A stretch of DNA of 64,000 bases, taken from Burkholderiaceae bacterium. Lineage in GTDB: Bacteria > Pseudomonadota > Gammaproteobacteria > Burkholderiales > Burkholderiaceae. The translations under genes were made by a program, and so were the position numbers. The number at the start of each line of letters is the position of its first letter. The first letter of the stretch is position 1. The DNA lies in contig CANFOT010000005.1 of assembly GCA_947448625.1 (NCBI GenBank), positions 42,568 to 106,567 on the forward strand, given 5' to 3'. The notes beneath the pieces are model-generated. The model was not told the origin of the DNA. It saw nothing but the letters and a program-made list of their open reading frames with translations, and searched no databases. Below, piece after piece: positions 29,877-44,256 of the stretch.

Positions 29877-30512
29877 TTAGTCCAGCACCTGGATCAGGAT
29901 TTCATTACGACGCATGAATGGCAAAGTCCAAGGTGGGTTATAGCGCGCAAACTGAGGCTCACCAATTGGCTTTAAATTCTTAGTCTTGATCCAATCGCGC
30001 AGCGCCTGAGTTTTTTCCTTCACCTTCTCTTCATTATAAAAACCAGAAAAGGTAATTACCGCCCTTTTCTCTGCAGGCACTTCTCTTATTTTGATCTGCG
30101 GATTTATCGGCTTAGGTAAGCTTGCCATGGTGTATTCCGAGGGCATCACAAAGGACACAGTCCATTGATTGCCAGCGCCCACAGGAAGCATGTTGCTCTC
30201 GATGATTACAGGAGCAGTCATGGCAATCTTCGCACTCTTATTTTGATCGCTTGGCTCTATTCCAACGGGGGCGGTCATTGAAATTTTTTCAGAGACCTGA
30301 TTACTCCCAAAGATATAAGCGGCAATTAAGCGAAATCCCTGGCTAGAAGCGGCATCTAAGTCACCGCCCACTTTGACTTCCGCAGCAATGAGGGGCGCAT
30401 AGGAACGCAACTCAAATGGTTCAGATTTATCGAGAAGGACGTACTTTGGTTCTTCGACCGCCATTGCAGCACTCGCAATCAATAAGCTGGTTAAAAATGC
30501 TAATACTCGCAA
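29877..30512 (-). CDS. SOUL family heme-binding protein (secreted)
   Basis: Signal peptide; FELRSYAPLIAAEV...GFRLIAAYIFGSNQ...EKISMTAPV...KIAMTAPV typical SOUL motifs. Confidence 0.88.
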   Translation of the reverse strand: MRVLAFLTSLLIASAAMAVEEPKYVLLDKSEPFELRSYAPLIAAEVKVGGDLDAASSQGFRLIAAYIFGSNQVSEKISMTAPVGIEPSDQNKSAKIAMTAPVIIESNMLPVGAGNQWTVSFVMPSEYTMASLPKPINPQIKIREVPAEKRAVITFSGFYNEEKVKEKTQALRDWIKTKNLKPIGEPQFARYNPPWTLPFMRRNEILIQVLD

Positions 30513-30536
30513 ATGGAGCCCCTTAATAAGGATTTT

Positions 30537-32406
<1,870 letters not shown>

Positions 32407-32447
32407 AATTACTCTTCTGAATACTTAAATACTGCTTTATAAAACCG

Positions 32448-33101
32448 CTATCGAATACCGATTATTTTATGGGTCTGCACACTCAAGCGCCACAATGGCC
32501 GCTTTTGACATAGGCGAACTGCCAATGCCATATTGTCTTGGAGATTTGGACCATCCATCGCCTGCAAAAATCGATTGCGGTAATCCATCTTCTCAAATCG
32601 AGCCAATAGAGTCTCAATGGAACTATGGCTAGCTTGAGGAATAACAAGCTTAATCTCATCAGCCTGCAATACAAGCAGCTCAGAGCCAGCTTTAGGGCTT
32701 ACGCATACCCAGTCAATCCCATTGGGAACTTTGATCGTTCCATTAGTTTCAATAGCAACAGCAAAGCCTTTTGCATGCAAAGCATCAATCAACGCAGCAT
32801 CAAGTTGCAGCAATGGTTCTCCGCCAGTAAAAACAACATAGCGTTGCTGAGGACCGGCCGAAGTGCTGTTCCATGCCTCCTCTATGGCGTCCGCTAACTG
32901 AGAGGCGGTTTCAAACTTTCCACCACCAGCACCATCACTGCCCACAAAGTCGGTATCGCAAAATTGGCAAACTGCAGTGGCACGATCTTCTTCTCGACCA
33001 CTCCATAGGTTGCAGCCAGAAAAACGACAAAATACAGCCGCACGACCAGCATGGGCGCCCTCACCCTGAAGGGTCGGAAAGAGTTCTTTTACGGTATACA
33101 T
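32448..33101 (-). CDS. queE: 7-carboxy-7-deazaguanine synthase
   Basis: TLQGEGAHAGRAAVFCRFSGCNLWSGREEDRATAVCQFCDTDFVG; CX14CX2C cluster motif; FTGGEPLLQLD. Confidence 0.92.
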   Translation of the reverse strand: MYTVKELFPTLQGEGAHAGRAAVFCRFSGCNLWSGREEDRATAVCQFCDTDFVGSDGAGGGKFETASQLADAIEEAWNSTSAGPQQRYVVFTGGEPLLQLDAALIDALHAKGFAVAIETNGTIKVPNGIDWVCVSPKAGSELLVLQADEIKLVIPQASHSSIETLLARFEKMDYRNRFLQAMDGPNLQDNMALAVRLCQKRPLWRLSVQTHKIIGIR

Positions 33102-33129
33102 AGCTAAGTGCTGATTTTAAGCGCTTTAC

Positions 33130-33858
33130 TTACTTCCAGGACACAAGTTCCCACTCTAAATAATCTTCCCAAAGGGCGTTACTCCAGAACATACCAGCCC
33201 ATAGATAGCGTCCGTAGCCACGGCGGATGACCCAACGACCTACCTCAGGTGATAGCCACATATCTTCCTGGCGATAGCTGGCCACCCTAAAAACGTCATT
33301 GCTCTCAAAATAAGGTGCTTCATTTCGATATTTCAAGGTGGAAAATTGACCCGCAGGGACAGTTACGCCCTCCCACTGAAGCGCTGACACACTCAAGCCC
33401 CAGTAATAACTACTATCAGGGTAAGCAACAACTTGGTAACGAGTGCGGTAAAAGCCTGACCATCCCGGAACCATCTGCTCAGGCCACAAAGGTAAGGCCT
33501 GCTGAAATTTTTGAGGAGGGCTCCAATGTGGATCCTGAAGGATATAACCCCAAGGCTCCTGGATTTCATCTGGAAGTGGCCCAGCTTTTAAACCGCTTCG
33601 TTGAATCCGAACCTGAGACCCTATGGAAACCACTTTTTCAGTAACAATATCAACCAACTCTTGATTGAAAACATTGCGAACGTGATAGACCCATTGCTGC
33701 CCCACTTGTGGCGCCCTCACCGCAGGAGGGTTTATGGGCTGAGGCAAGGGTGTTGAGGGCGGATAAGGCTGCGCAGAGATACAGGCTGCCAGCAAAGCTG
33801 GCAATCCCAGCAATAGAAGTTTTGATACAGCGTTTATTTGTAAGAGCTGAGTTGCCAC
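33130..33858 (-). CDS. Putative lipoprotein of unknown function (paralogue of the next gene)
   Basis: LLLLGLPALLAACISAQPYPPSTP lipobox; VGQQWVYHVRNVFNQELVDIVTEKVVSIGSQVRIQR; PEVGRWVIRRGYGRY. Confidence 0.75.
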   Translation of the reverse strand: MATQLLQINAVSKLLLLGLPALLAACISAQPYPPSTPLPQPINPPAVRAPQVGQQWVYHVRNVFNQELVDIVTEKVVSIGSQVRIQRSGLKAGPLPDEIQEPWGYILQDPHWSPPQKFQQALPLWPEQMVPGWSGFYRTRYQVVAYPDSSYYWGLSVSALQWEGVTVPAGQFSTLKYRNEAPYFESNDVFRVASYRQEDMWLSPEVGRWVIRRGYGRYLWAGMFWSNALWEDYLEWELVSWK

Positions 33859-34532
33859 TGATAACTACCTTCTAGGATTGCACCCCCAATTTGCCCTTGA
33901 ATTTGATAGGAGCCAGATGCTTCTCGGGCAACCCAACGACCAATCTGCGGAGCAAACCACACCGTGTCTTTGCGGATGCAATCGACTTTATTTGGATCAT
34001 CACTCTCATAATTAATGAGCGTTTGAAAACGCAGTGCTACAAACTCTCCGGCTGGAACAGTAATTTTTTCCCAGCCCTGAACGCTCATATATTCCTGCCA
34101 ATTCATTCTGTATTCAGGATTTCCAGCAATGCTGTATTTAGTGGTGAACTGCTTTCCCCAATTAACAGAAAGTTGCTCCGGCCAAAGCGGCAAAGATGGA
34201 TTGAAATTCAGTAAGCGTGGCCACTGGGTATCTGTAGAAACCATGCCCCATGAAGTTTGTACTTCACTAGGCAATTGGGTGCCATCAGATGTCATACGGT
34301 CAATCACAATATTGGAGCCAATACTGGCAACACGTTCATTGATAACATCCAAGGTTTTGCCATTGAAGGCATCCCTCTTAATATAAGTCCACTCCTGCCC
34401 CACTTGCGGCAGACGAACTAAGGGAAGAGGCTTTGGTTGAGTCACTGGAATGCCATGCTCATAAGAAAGACCACCACAAGCTACTGGGGCCAAAGCGGCT
34501 GATGCGATGAAAGTGCGGCGAGATAAATTCAT
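33834..34532 (-). CDS. Putative exported protein of unknown function (paralogue of the previous gene)
   Basis: MNLSRRTFIASAALAPVACGG signal; VGQEWTYIKRDAFNGKTLDVINERVASIGSNIVIDR; PQIGRWVAREASGSY. Confidence 0.75.
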   Translation of the reverse strand: MNLSRRTFIASAALAPVACGGLSYEHGIPVTQPKPLPLVRLPQVGQEWTYIKRDAFNGKTLDVINERVASIGSNIVIDRMTSDGTQLPSEVQTSWGMVSTDTQWPRLLNFNPSLPLWPEQLSVNWGKQFTTKYSIAGNPEYRMNWQEYMSVQGWEKITVPAGEFVALRFQTLINYESDDPNKVDCIRKDTVWFAPQIGRWVAREASGSYQIQGQIGGAILEGSYQWQLSSYK

Positions 34533-34589
34533 GGTTCTACCCCTAGAGATTGAATGAAGTAACTGAGAAAAGATTAGCTATGCAAAAGT

Positions 34590-36485
34590 TTATATATATC
34601 TCAATATTTTGGCTATTTTATTGCGCCCCACTGAGGCCTTTGGAATTTCAGGCATATCAAACCAGCGATGCACATCCTCCTCAAAGCCAACACCATGCAT
34701 AAAGTTATAAATCGCTTTTTTAAGGCCCGCACCAAGAAGCTCATGATCAACACCGCTCGGATCAATAAATGCGACATCATTTTTTGCAAAACTGATCTCC
34801 GGCAAGGGCACCAAAGAAATACCATAGGCTTTTGGATCTAGACCTACTGGGGAATGCACAGTACATGTAAATCGATGAAAGAAACCACTCTGAATACACC
34901 CATTTTCAAAAAGCTGACGAACGTACTCAAGAGAATCGACAGTTTCTTGAACAGTTTGTGTGGGGAACCCATACATCAGATAAGCGTGGACCAGGATGCC
35001 TGCATCAGAAAAGCCTTTAGTCACTTGAGCAACTTGCTCAACTGAAACACCTTTTTTCATGAGGTCTAGCAGCCTATCTGATGCCACCTCCAATCCACCA
35101 GACATAGCTATACAGCCGCTTTGTGCCAGCAACTCGCTTAACTCAGGAGTAAATGTTTTCTCAAATCGGATATTTCCCCACCAAGAAATTACCACCTTGC
35201 GACGAATTAATTCCTCAGCAAGGGCTTTTAATATTTTAGGCGGCGCTGCCTCATCCACAAAATGAAAGCCGGTCTGGCCAGTCTCTGCAACAATTGCCTC
35301 AATGCGATCAACTAGAAGGCTTGCTGAAGCAGTTTCGTAACGAGAAATGTAATCCAGACTTACATCACAGAAACTGCACTTTTTCCAATAACAGCCATGG
35401 GCCACAGTGAGCTTGTTCCAACGCCCATCACTCCACAGACGATGCATGGGATTGAGCATATCCAATAATGATAAATAGGAATTCAGTGGCAGGCCATCCC
35501 ACGTTGCAGTTCCCACGTCCTCAAAAGGAACATCAGGCTCCTGCCAGTTAACATAGCGGACCTGATGATTCGCATTGCAAATAAATGTACGAACCAATCT
35601 CTCCGCAGAGCGCTTGCCGCTTAAATGCTCTATCAGCGCAAGTAAAGGTCGCTCACCAGAATCCAGGGTGATGTAATCCACAAAATCAAATATGCGGGAA
35701 TCGCTTAACTCACGTAACTCCGTATTAACGTACCCGCCACCAAGACCAATTTTGATGCTGGGGTAATGTAGCTTGATGGTTTGAGCAATTCGCAATGCGG
35801 CGTACATTGCGCCAGGAAATGGAACCGACAATAGAACGAGAGTTGGCTTATGTTTCTCAATTGAAGACTTTGTTAGATCTTGCAAATGCAAGTCCATTAA
35901 TGTGGGGTTAGCCATCAAGGCATCCGCCAAAGGCGTAAACGTAGGCTGGCTACCCGCCAATGATTCTGCATAGCGGACAAATTCAAAACGCTCATCTACC
36001 GCATCACGGAGTACATCGGATAAATCATTGAGGTATAGAGTTGCCAAATGACGCGCTCGATCCTGGGAGCCTAATGCGCCAAATGCCCAGGCCAATGAAT
36101 CGCCATCCCCTTCCTCATCGTAAGCATCTAAAGATACAAAACGTGGGCCCTCGGGCAATAAGCTGCGGCCATTAATGCGATGAGCAAGGGTACTATCGCG
36201 CCCCTGCAAAAATGCAATCACTAAAGCAATGGTACTTTGGTAAGCAGCAAAGTAATCCAGAAAGAAATTGACGCTCCCACTGCGATTTTCTTCGGGGATC
36301 TTCAGTGCTTGATCTTTCATCTCTAGTAAACCTTGCGGAGTAAAGAAACCAAGGACCAAGGCTAATGCCAAGTCTTCTTGAGCTGCATCAAAACCTTGTG
36401 ATCGCAAGAAACCAGTGAGATAAGCCGTTGATGGATACGGCGTATTGAGCTGCGTCATTGGCGGAATGAGGCTGAGAATTTTCAT
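34590..36485 (-). CDS. B12-binding-domain-type radical SAM protein with CX4CX2C cluster motif
   Basis: 631 aa; IKIGLGGGYVNTELRELSDSRIFDFVDYITLDSGERPL B12-type region; VAHGCYWKKCSFCDVSLDYISRYE; SGGLEVASDRLLDLMKKGVSVEQV. Confidence 0.82.
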   Translation of the reverse strand: MKILSLIPPMTQLNTPYPSTAYLTGFLRSQGFDAAQEDLALALVLGFFTPQGLLEMKDQALKIPEENRSGSVNFFLDYFAAYQSTIALVIAFLQGRDSTLAHRINGRSLLPEGPRFVSLDAYDEEGDGDSLAWAFGALGSQDRARHLATLYLNDLSDVLRDAVDERFEFVRYAESLAGSQPTFTPLADALMANPTLMDLHLQDLTKSSIEKHKPTLVLLSVPFPGAMYAALRIAQTIKLHYPSIKIGLGGGYVNTELRELSDSRIFDFVDYITLDSGERPLLALIEHLSGKRSAERLVRTFICNANHQVRYVNWQEPDVPFEDVGTATWDGLPLNSYLSLLDMLNPMHRLWSDGRWNKLTVAHGCYWKKCSFCDVSLDYISRYETASASLLVDRIEAIVAETGQTGFHFVDEAAPPKILKALAEELIRRKVVISWWGNIRFEKTFTPELSELLAQSGCIAMSGGLEVASDRLLDLMKKGVSVEQVAQVTKGFSDAGILVHAYLMYGFPTQTVQETVDSLEYVRQLFENGCIQSGFFHRFTCTVHSPVGLDPKAYGISLVPLPEISFAKNDVAFIDPSGVDHELLGAGLKKAIYNFMHGVGFEEDVHRWFDMPEIPKASVGRNKIAKILRYI

Positions 36486-37306
36486 GCTACTTGAGCCTTA
36501 TTCTCGCCAAGCGGCTCTAGCAAGCTCAATTCTTCAGACGTAAATCCTGCTTGCTCACGCGCCTCGAGATTAAATGGCCCTCTCAAAGTTGGCGCACGAT
36601 ATTTCTCGGCCAACTCTCGATAAGTCGTAATTGGGGATAAGTTGTCATTGGTACATAAGAAATTAAACCAACGATTGCCAACAAGTACATGACCAATTTC
36701 ATCATGAAGAATGATTTCCAGAATCTCTACGGCGCGATCATCTTTGATTTGCTTGAAGCGATCCCGAATCTCCGGAACCGCATCAAGACCTCTTGCTTCC
36801 ATTGTCCTGGGAACTAAAGCCATTCGAGCTATTACTGAATCGGTTGTTCTCTCAACCATCTCCCACAAACTATTGTGAGCCGGGAAATCGCCGTAGCCAA
36901 ATCCAAAGAGCGCTAAATGGGCATTAATCAAACTGAAGTGGTAGGACTCTTCTTTGGCAACTCTGAGCCAGTCTTCGTAATAAGCCTTAGGCATGTTCGG
37001 AAAACGCCAAATCGCATCCAGCGCTAAATTCATGGCATTAAATTCGATATGCGCGAGGGAATGCCACAGAATAGCTCTACCCTCAACCGTATCCATTCTT
37101 CTTTTGGGAACAAACTTCGGCGCTACTAAGTCTGGCTTAGTAGGCCGCCCAGGAAGATGAAGGTGTTGGGTGCCAAGGTTGCCAGAAGGATCCAAGGCAA
37201 CGCGCCCAGCTTGATACTCATCGAATAAATGCGCTAGCTGGCTAACCTTGGATTGCAGATTGGTATTTGCCAGTATTGCGAGGGAAGTTTCTCGTAACTC
37301 AAGCAT
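36482..37306 (-). CDS. DUF455 family ferritin-like protein
   Basis: HSLAHIEFNAMNLALDAIWRFPNMPKAYYEDWLRVAKEESYHFSLINAHL...EIILHDEIGHVLVGNRWF carries ExxH-type di-iron ligands; an alternative start at 37345 would overlap guaA. Confidence 0.85.
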   Translation of the reverse strand: MLELRETSLAILANTNLQSKVSQLAHLFDEYQAGRVALDPSGNLGTQHLHLPGRPTKPDLVAPKFVPKRRMDTVEGRAILWHSLAHIEFNAMNLALDAIWRFPNMPKAYYEDWLRVAKEESYHFSLINAHLALFGFGYGDFPAHNSLWEMVERTTDSVIARMALVPRTMEARGLDAVPEIRDRFKQIKDDRAVEILEIILHDEIGHVLVGNRWFNFLCTNDNLSPITTYRELAEKYRAPTLRGPFNLEAREQAGFTSEELSLLEPLGENKAQVA

Positions 37307-37335
37307 GGATATGGGCAAAGGCAGACTTAAGCTGC

Positions 37336-40432
<3,097 letters not shown>

Positions 40433-40449
40433 CTAGTCGCAAAAACCGA

Positions 40450-40785
40450 TTATAGCCTCCTAGCCTTTCTTTTAGCTGCGGCAGCCTGGAATTTGGCATC
40501 TTGGTTCTGGTTGGCCTTCTTGCGGCGGACGGCCTTAGGGTCTACCAAGAGCGCGGAATACAGCTCAAGACGATCACCCTCATAAATTGGGCTATCCCAG
40601 TCCTTGCGCTTGCCAAAGACGCCAAAACAGCCTTTCCTAGCCAAGATGGGATCATCAGAGCCTTTGGCGATTCCAGTCTGAATAAGAGCAAGACCCACCG
40701 TAGGAACTTCAGAGGGTGATAAATGTAGGCTAAAGCAGCTTAACTTGGGCTCGCCTAAGCGAGCATCGCATAGGAAAATCTCCAT
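40450..40785 (-). CDS. RnfH family ubiquitin-like protein
   Basis: KDWDSPIYEGDRLELYSALLVDPKAVRRKKANQ C-terminus, typical of RnfH; next to ratA; start trimmed to MEIFLCD. Confidence 0.8.
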   Translation of the reverse strand: MEIFLCDARLGEPKLSCFSLHLSPSEVPTVGLALIQTGIAKGSDDPILARKGCFGVFGKRKDWDSPIYEGDRLELYSALLVDPKAVRRKKANQNQDAKFQAAAAKRKARRL

Positions 40786-40789
40786 GAAC

Positions 40790-41224
40790 TTACTGCCCAT
40801 AGAGATCTTCGGCGCGCTTAACAAAACAATCTACAAATGTGCCTGCTATGTGAGCAAAAACTGGGCCAATCACCTTATCTAAAATCGAACTCTTGAACTC
40901 CCAATGGAGCTTAAACTCCACCTTGCAAGCATCCTCCTTCAGGGGGATGAAGTTCCATTGACCTGAAAAATGCTTAAAAGGGCCATCTACAAAGACCATA
41001 TCAATGGTTTCGGGGCGATGGTTGATGTTTCGAGTGTGAAAGTACTGATTAATACCCTTAAAGTGGATTTTGATTTTGGCATCTAAGACAGCCTCAGTTT
41101 GCTCAAAAATTTCCACTCCCCCGCACCAGGGCAAGAAGTCTGGGTAGTGCGCAACGTCAGTTACCAGACCATACATGCGGTCGGCTGACTGGCCAATTAA
41201 AACGGTCTTGTAGACGTCTGCCAT
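40790..41224 (-). CDS. ratA: RatA/COQ10-like START-domain protein
   Basis: MADVYKTVLIGQSADRMYGLVTDVAHYPDFLPWCGGVEI and WEFKSSILDKVIGPVFAHIAGTFVDCFVKRAEDLYG. Confidence 0.9.
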   Translation of the reverse strand: MADVYKTVLIGQSADRMYGLVTDVAHYPDFLPWCGGVEIFEQTEAVLDAKIKIHFKGINQYFHTRNINHRPETIDMVFVDGPFKHFSGQWNFIPLKEDACKVEFKLHWEFKSSILDKVIGPVFAHIAGTFVDCFVKRAEDLYGQ

Positions 41225-41250
41225 AATCGATCTTGAGAAGCCAAATAAAT

Positions 41251-41703
41251 ATGAGTATCGTCGATAACAAAAAAGCCTTCTTCGATTATTTTATCGAGGA
41301 ACGGTTCGAGGCGGGGCTGGTTCTGGAGGGCTGGGAAGTAAAAGCCATCCGCGCCGGACGCGTCCACATTAAAGAAGCGTATGTCGTCATCCGTCGGGCG
41401 GAGCTATTCCTGATCGGCTGCCATATCACCCCGCTCCTATCGGCCTCTACCCACATCGTTCCAGATAGCACCCGCACCCGCAAACTTCTCCTCAATGCGA
41501 TTGAGATTAAAAAGCTCATCGGCAAGGTCGAGCAAAAGGGCTATACCCTGGTTCCATTAAATTTGCATTTCTCGAAAGGGAATGTGAAATGCGAGATTGG
41601 GCTAGCCCGCGGCAAAAAACAACACGACAAGCGTGCGGCAACCAAAGAACGGGAGTGGGAAGTTCAAAAAGGTCGCATCGCTAGAGGCGATTTAAATGCC
41701 TAA
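41251..41703 (+). CDS. smpB: SsrA-binding protein
   Basis: [59 protein letters not shown]. Confidence 0.95.
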   Translation: MSIVDNKKAFFDYFIEERFEAGLVLEGWEVKAIRAGRVHIKEAYVVIRRAELFLIGCHITPLLSASTHIVPDSTRTRKLLLNAIEIKKLIGKVEQKGYTLVPLNLHFSKGNVKCEIGLARGKKQHDKRAATKEREWEVQKGRIARGDLNA

Positions 41704-41813
41704 TTAGGCAAAAGATTCAAAGCTAGGCATTAATGCACTAATTTAGTGCAGATGGGCACCAAGCTGCTCCACCCCTAGCATTTTCACCCCTTCAAAGGCA
41801 TTAGTTTGTAACT

Positions 41814-43226
41814 ATGAAATTGCCATTTGACGAAATGCTCGACGCCAGCGGAAAAGCGCGTCCCCATTACCAAGTCTTCCACAACTGGTTAAAGCAACAG
41901 AGCGACACCCTCATGGGTCTCAAGCGCGCTGAAGCTGACCTTATCTTCCGACGAGTCGGCATCACCTTTGCCGTTTATGGGGATGACCTAGGATCAGAAA
42001 GAACCATTCCTTTTGATCAAGTACCCCGCATCTTTACTGCCAAAGAGTGGGAGCAACTCGAGGCAGGCCTGCGTCAACGGGTTAAAGCACTCAATCGCTT
42101 TATCTACGATGTGTATCACGAAGAAGAAATTATTAAAGCAGGCATCATTCCTGCGGAGCAAATTTATAACAATGCGCAATATCGTCCAGAGATGCGTAAC
42201 GTCAACGTACCACGAGATATTTATGCTCAGATAGCTGGGATCGATATCGTGCGTGCTGGTGAAGGTGAGTTCTACGTTCTCGAAGATAACTTACGCGTTC
42301 CATCCGGCGTCTCTTATATGGTGGAAGACCGCAAGATGATGATGCGCCTCTTCCCGGACCTTTTCCAAAAATATCGCGTTGCCCCAGTGGAACACTACCC
42401 CGATTTTCTGCTGGAGTGCTTAAAGTCCGTTAAGCCGGATGATGTCAAAAAACCCAATGTTGTGGTGCTGACTCCAGGAATGTACAACTCTGCGTATTTT
42501 GAACACAGCTACCTAGCCCAGCAAATGGGTGTTGAGCTAGTTGAAGGTAAAGACTTATTTGTAAAGAACGAACAAGTCTTTATGCGCACTACTCAGGGGC
42601 CCGAACGCGTGGATGTCATTTATCGCCGCGTCGATGACGACTTCCTCGATCCCCTTGCTTTCCGGTCGGACTCGACCCTCGGTGTTGCGGGATTACTCTC
42701 TGCACATCGCGCTGGAAATGTCACATTAGCCAATGCGATTGGCACTGGTATTGCTGATGACAAGTCAATCTACCCATATGTACCCGACATGATCGAGTTC
42801 TATTTGGGTGAGAAACCCATTCTCAATAATGTCCCCACCTTCCAATGCCGTAAGCCAGACGACCTTGCTTACACTTTAGCCAATTTAGACAAGTTGGTTG
42901 TGAAGCTAACGCATGGTGCTGGCGGCTATGGCATGCTCGTTGGGCCAGCATCAAGCAAAGCCGAGATAGAGGAATTTCGTGGACACCTGCTGGCTAATCC
43001 AGATAAATATATTGCTCAACCGACGCTAGCCCTCTCAACCTGTCCAACATTTGTTGAAGCTGGTGTAGCGCCTCGCCATATTGATTTACGTCCATTTGTT
43101 CTGTCTGGAAAAACAATCAAGATGGTCCCAGGCGGCCTTACCCGCGTTGCCCTCAAAGAAGGTTCTTTAGTGGTGAACTCCTCACAAGGTGGCGGCACTA
43201 AAGACACCTGGGTTCTAGAAGAGTGA
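41814..43226 (+). CDS. Circularly permuted type 2 ATP-grasp protein
   Basis: YHVEEIIKAGIIPAEQ-like region, GIDIVRAGEGEFYVLEDNLRVPSGVSYMVEDRKMMMRLFPDLF, THGAGGYGMLVGPASSKAEIEEF; heads the Anbu operon. Confidence 0.92.
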   Translation: MKLPFDEMLDASGKARPHYQVFHNWLKQQSDTLMGLKRAEADLIFRRVGITFAVYGDDLGSERTIPFDQVPRIFTAKEWEQLEAGLRQRVKALNRFIYDVYHEEEIIKAGIIPAEQIYNNAQYRPEMRNVNVPRDIYAQIAGIDIVRAGEGEFYVLEDNLRVPSGVSYMVEDRKMMMRLFPDLFQKYRVAPVEHYPDFLLECLKSVKPDDVKKPNVVVLTPGMYNSAYFEHSYLAQQMGVELVEGKDLFVKNEQVFMRTTQGPERVDVIYRRVDDDFLDPLAFRSDSTLGVAGLLSAHRAGNVTLANAIGTGIADDKSIYPYVPDMIEFYLGEKPILNNVPTFQCRKPDDLAYTLANLDKLVVKLTHGAGGYGMLVGPASSKAEIEEFRGHLLANPDKYIAQPTLALSTCPTFVEAGVAPRHIDLRPFVLSGKTIKMVPGGLTRVALKEGSLVVNSSQGGGTKDTWVLEE

Positions 43227-43240
43227 AGGAATAAGTAAAT

Positions 43241-44248
43241 ATGTTGAGTCGCACCGCAGATTGCCTTTACTGGATGGCACGCTACACAGAGCGAGCAGAA
43301 AATACTGCCCGGATGTTGGATGTTAACCATCAAACCTCCCTACTTCCACAGCCTGCAGAGTTTCTCGAGCAAAGCTGGAAGAAGCTGCTTACGATCTCCA
43401 AGCTAGAAGAATCCTTTCTGCAGAAATACGATGTAGTCACTCGCGAAAATGTCTTGGACTTCATGATTTATGAGACCAGCAATCCATCCAGTATCGTGTC
43501 CTGTTTATTTGCCGCCAGAGAGAATGCGCGCGTCATTCGGGGCAAAATTACTTCCGAGGCATGGGAAACACAAAATACTACTTGGCTAGAATTACAACGC
43601 ATCTTGGAAGCCCGTCATCAAGCGGACCCCAGTAGATTGCTTGATTGGGTAAAGCATCGCTGCCATCTATTTAGAGGCGTGATGCATGGCACCATGCTCA
43701 AGAATGAAGCTTTTTATTTTATGAATGTAGGCACCCTTCTAGAGAGAGCCGATAACACCGCTCGTATTTTAGAGACTAAGTATGAAGGTCAATCCGCACT
43801 AGAGGTATTGCATTCCGACAAACAAGGTAATGAAGTTAGTGCTGAGCTTGTGGAGGTGATTGACGGGGCTGATGGCGACTTTTTTGATTTCTATCACTGG
43901 GCCGCCCTACTCCGCTCAGTCTCTGCCTTTGAGATCTATCGTCAGATTTACTCTGATCAAGTAACGCCAAAACAAGTGGCGCAGCTCTTAATTTTTAACA
44001 AGCAGATGCCGCGCTCACTAGTTTGCTGCGTCAACGAACTCATTCCCCTGATTGCAGAAATGAAGAATCAGCAATCCAAAGAGATTGAACGTCTTCTTGG
44101 GAAGCTAAAGGCAAGCTTAGACTATTCCGATATTGATGAGGTGTTCTCACAAGGGCTAGAAGAATTTATTGAAGAGTTCTTGGAGCGCATCAATCATATT
44201 GCCGATGAATTCAGCAACGCTTACCTCATTCCATTAGCAGTAGCTTAA
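43241..44248 (+). CDS. Alpha-E domain-containing protein
   Basis: MLSRTADCLYWMARYTERAENTARMLDV and FYFMNVGTLLERADNTARILETKY. Confidence 0.92.
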   Translation: MLSRTADCLYWMARYTERAENTARMLDVNHQTSLLPQPAEFLEQSWKKLLTISKLEESFLQKYDVVTRENVLDFMIYETSNPSSIVSCLFAARENARVIRGKITSEAWETQNTTWLELQRILEARHQADPSRLLDWVKHRCHLFRGVMHGTMLKNEAFYFMNVGTLLERADNTARILETKYEGQSALEVLHSDKQGNEVSAELVEVIDGADGDFFDFYHWAALLRSVSAFEIYRQIYSDQVTPKQVAQLLIFNKQMPRSLVCCVNELIPLIAEMKNQQSKEIERLLGKLKASLDYSDIDEVFSQGLEEFIEEFLERINHIADEFSNAYLIPLAVA

Positions 44249-44256
44249 AGATCGCC

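Noticed and set aside
40450-41224. RatA and RnfH as a toxin-antitoxin system
   Set aside because: The pair is a widely conserved neighbour of smpB and RatA-like START proteins are better interpreted as COQ10-like ubiquinone-binding proteins; no sequence evidence for toxicity.
41734-41750. Near-palindrome TGCACTAATTTAGTGCA between smpB and the ATP-grasp gene
   Set aside because: Short AT-rich stem without T tract in either direction; could be an operator but nothing else supports it, so neither terminator nor regulatory site is claimed.
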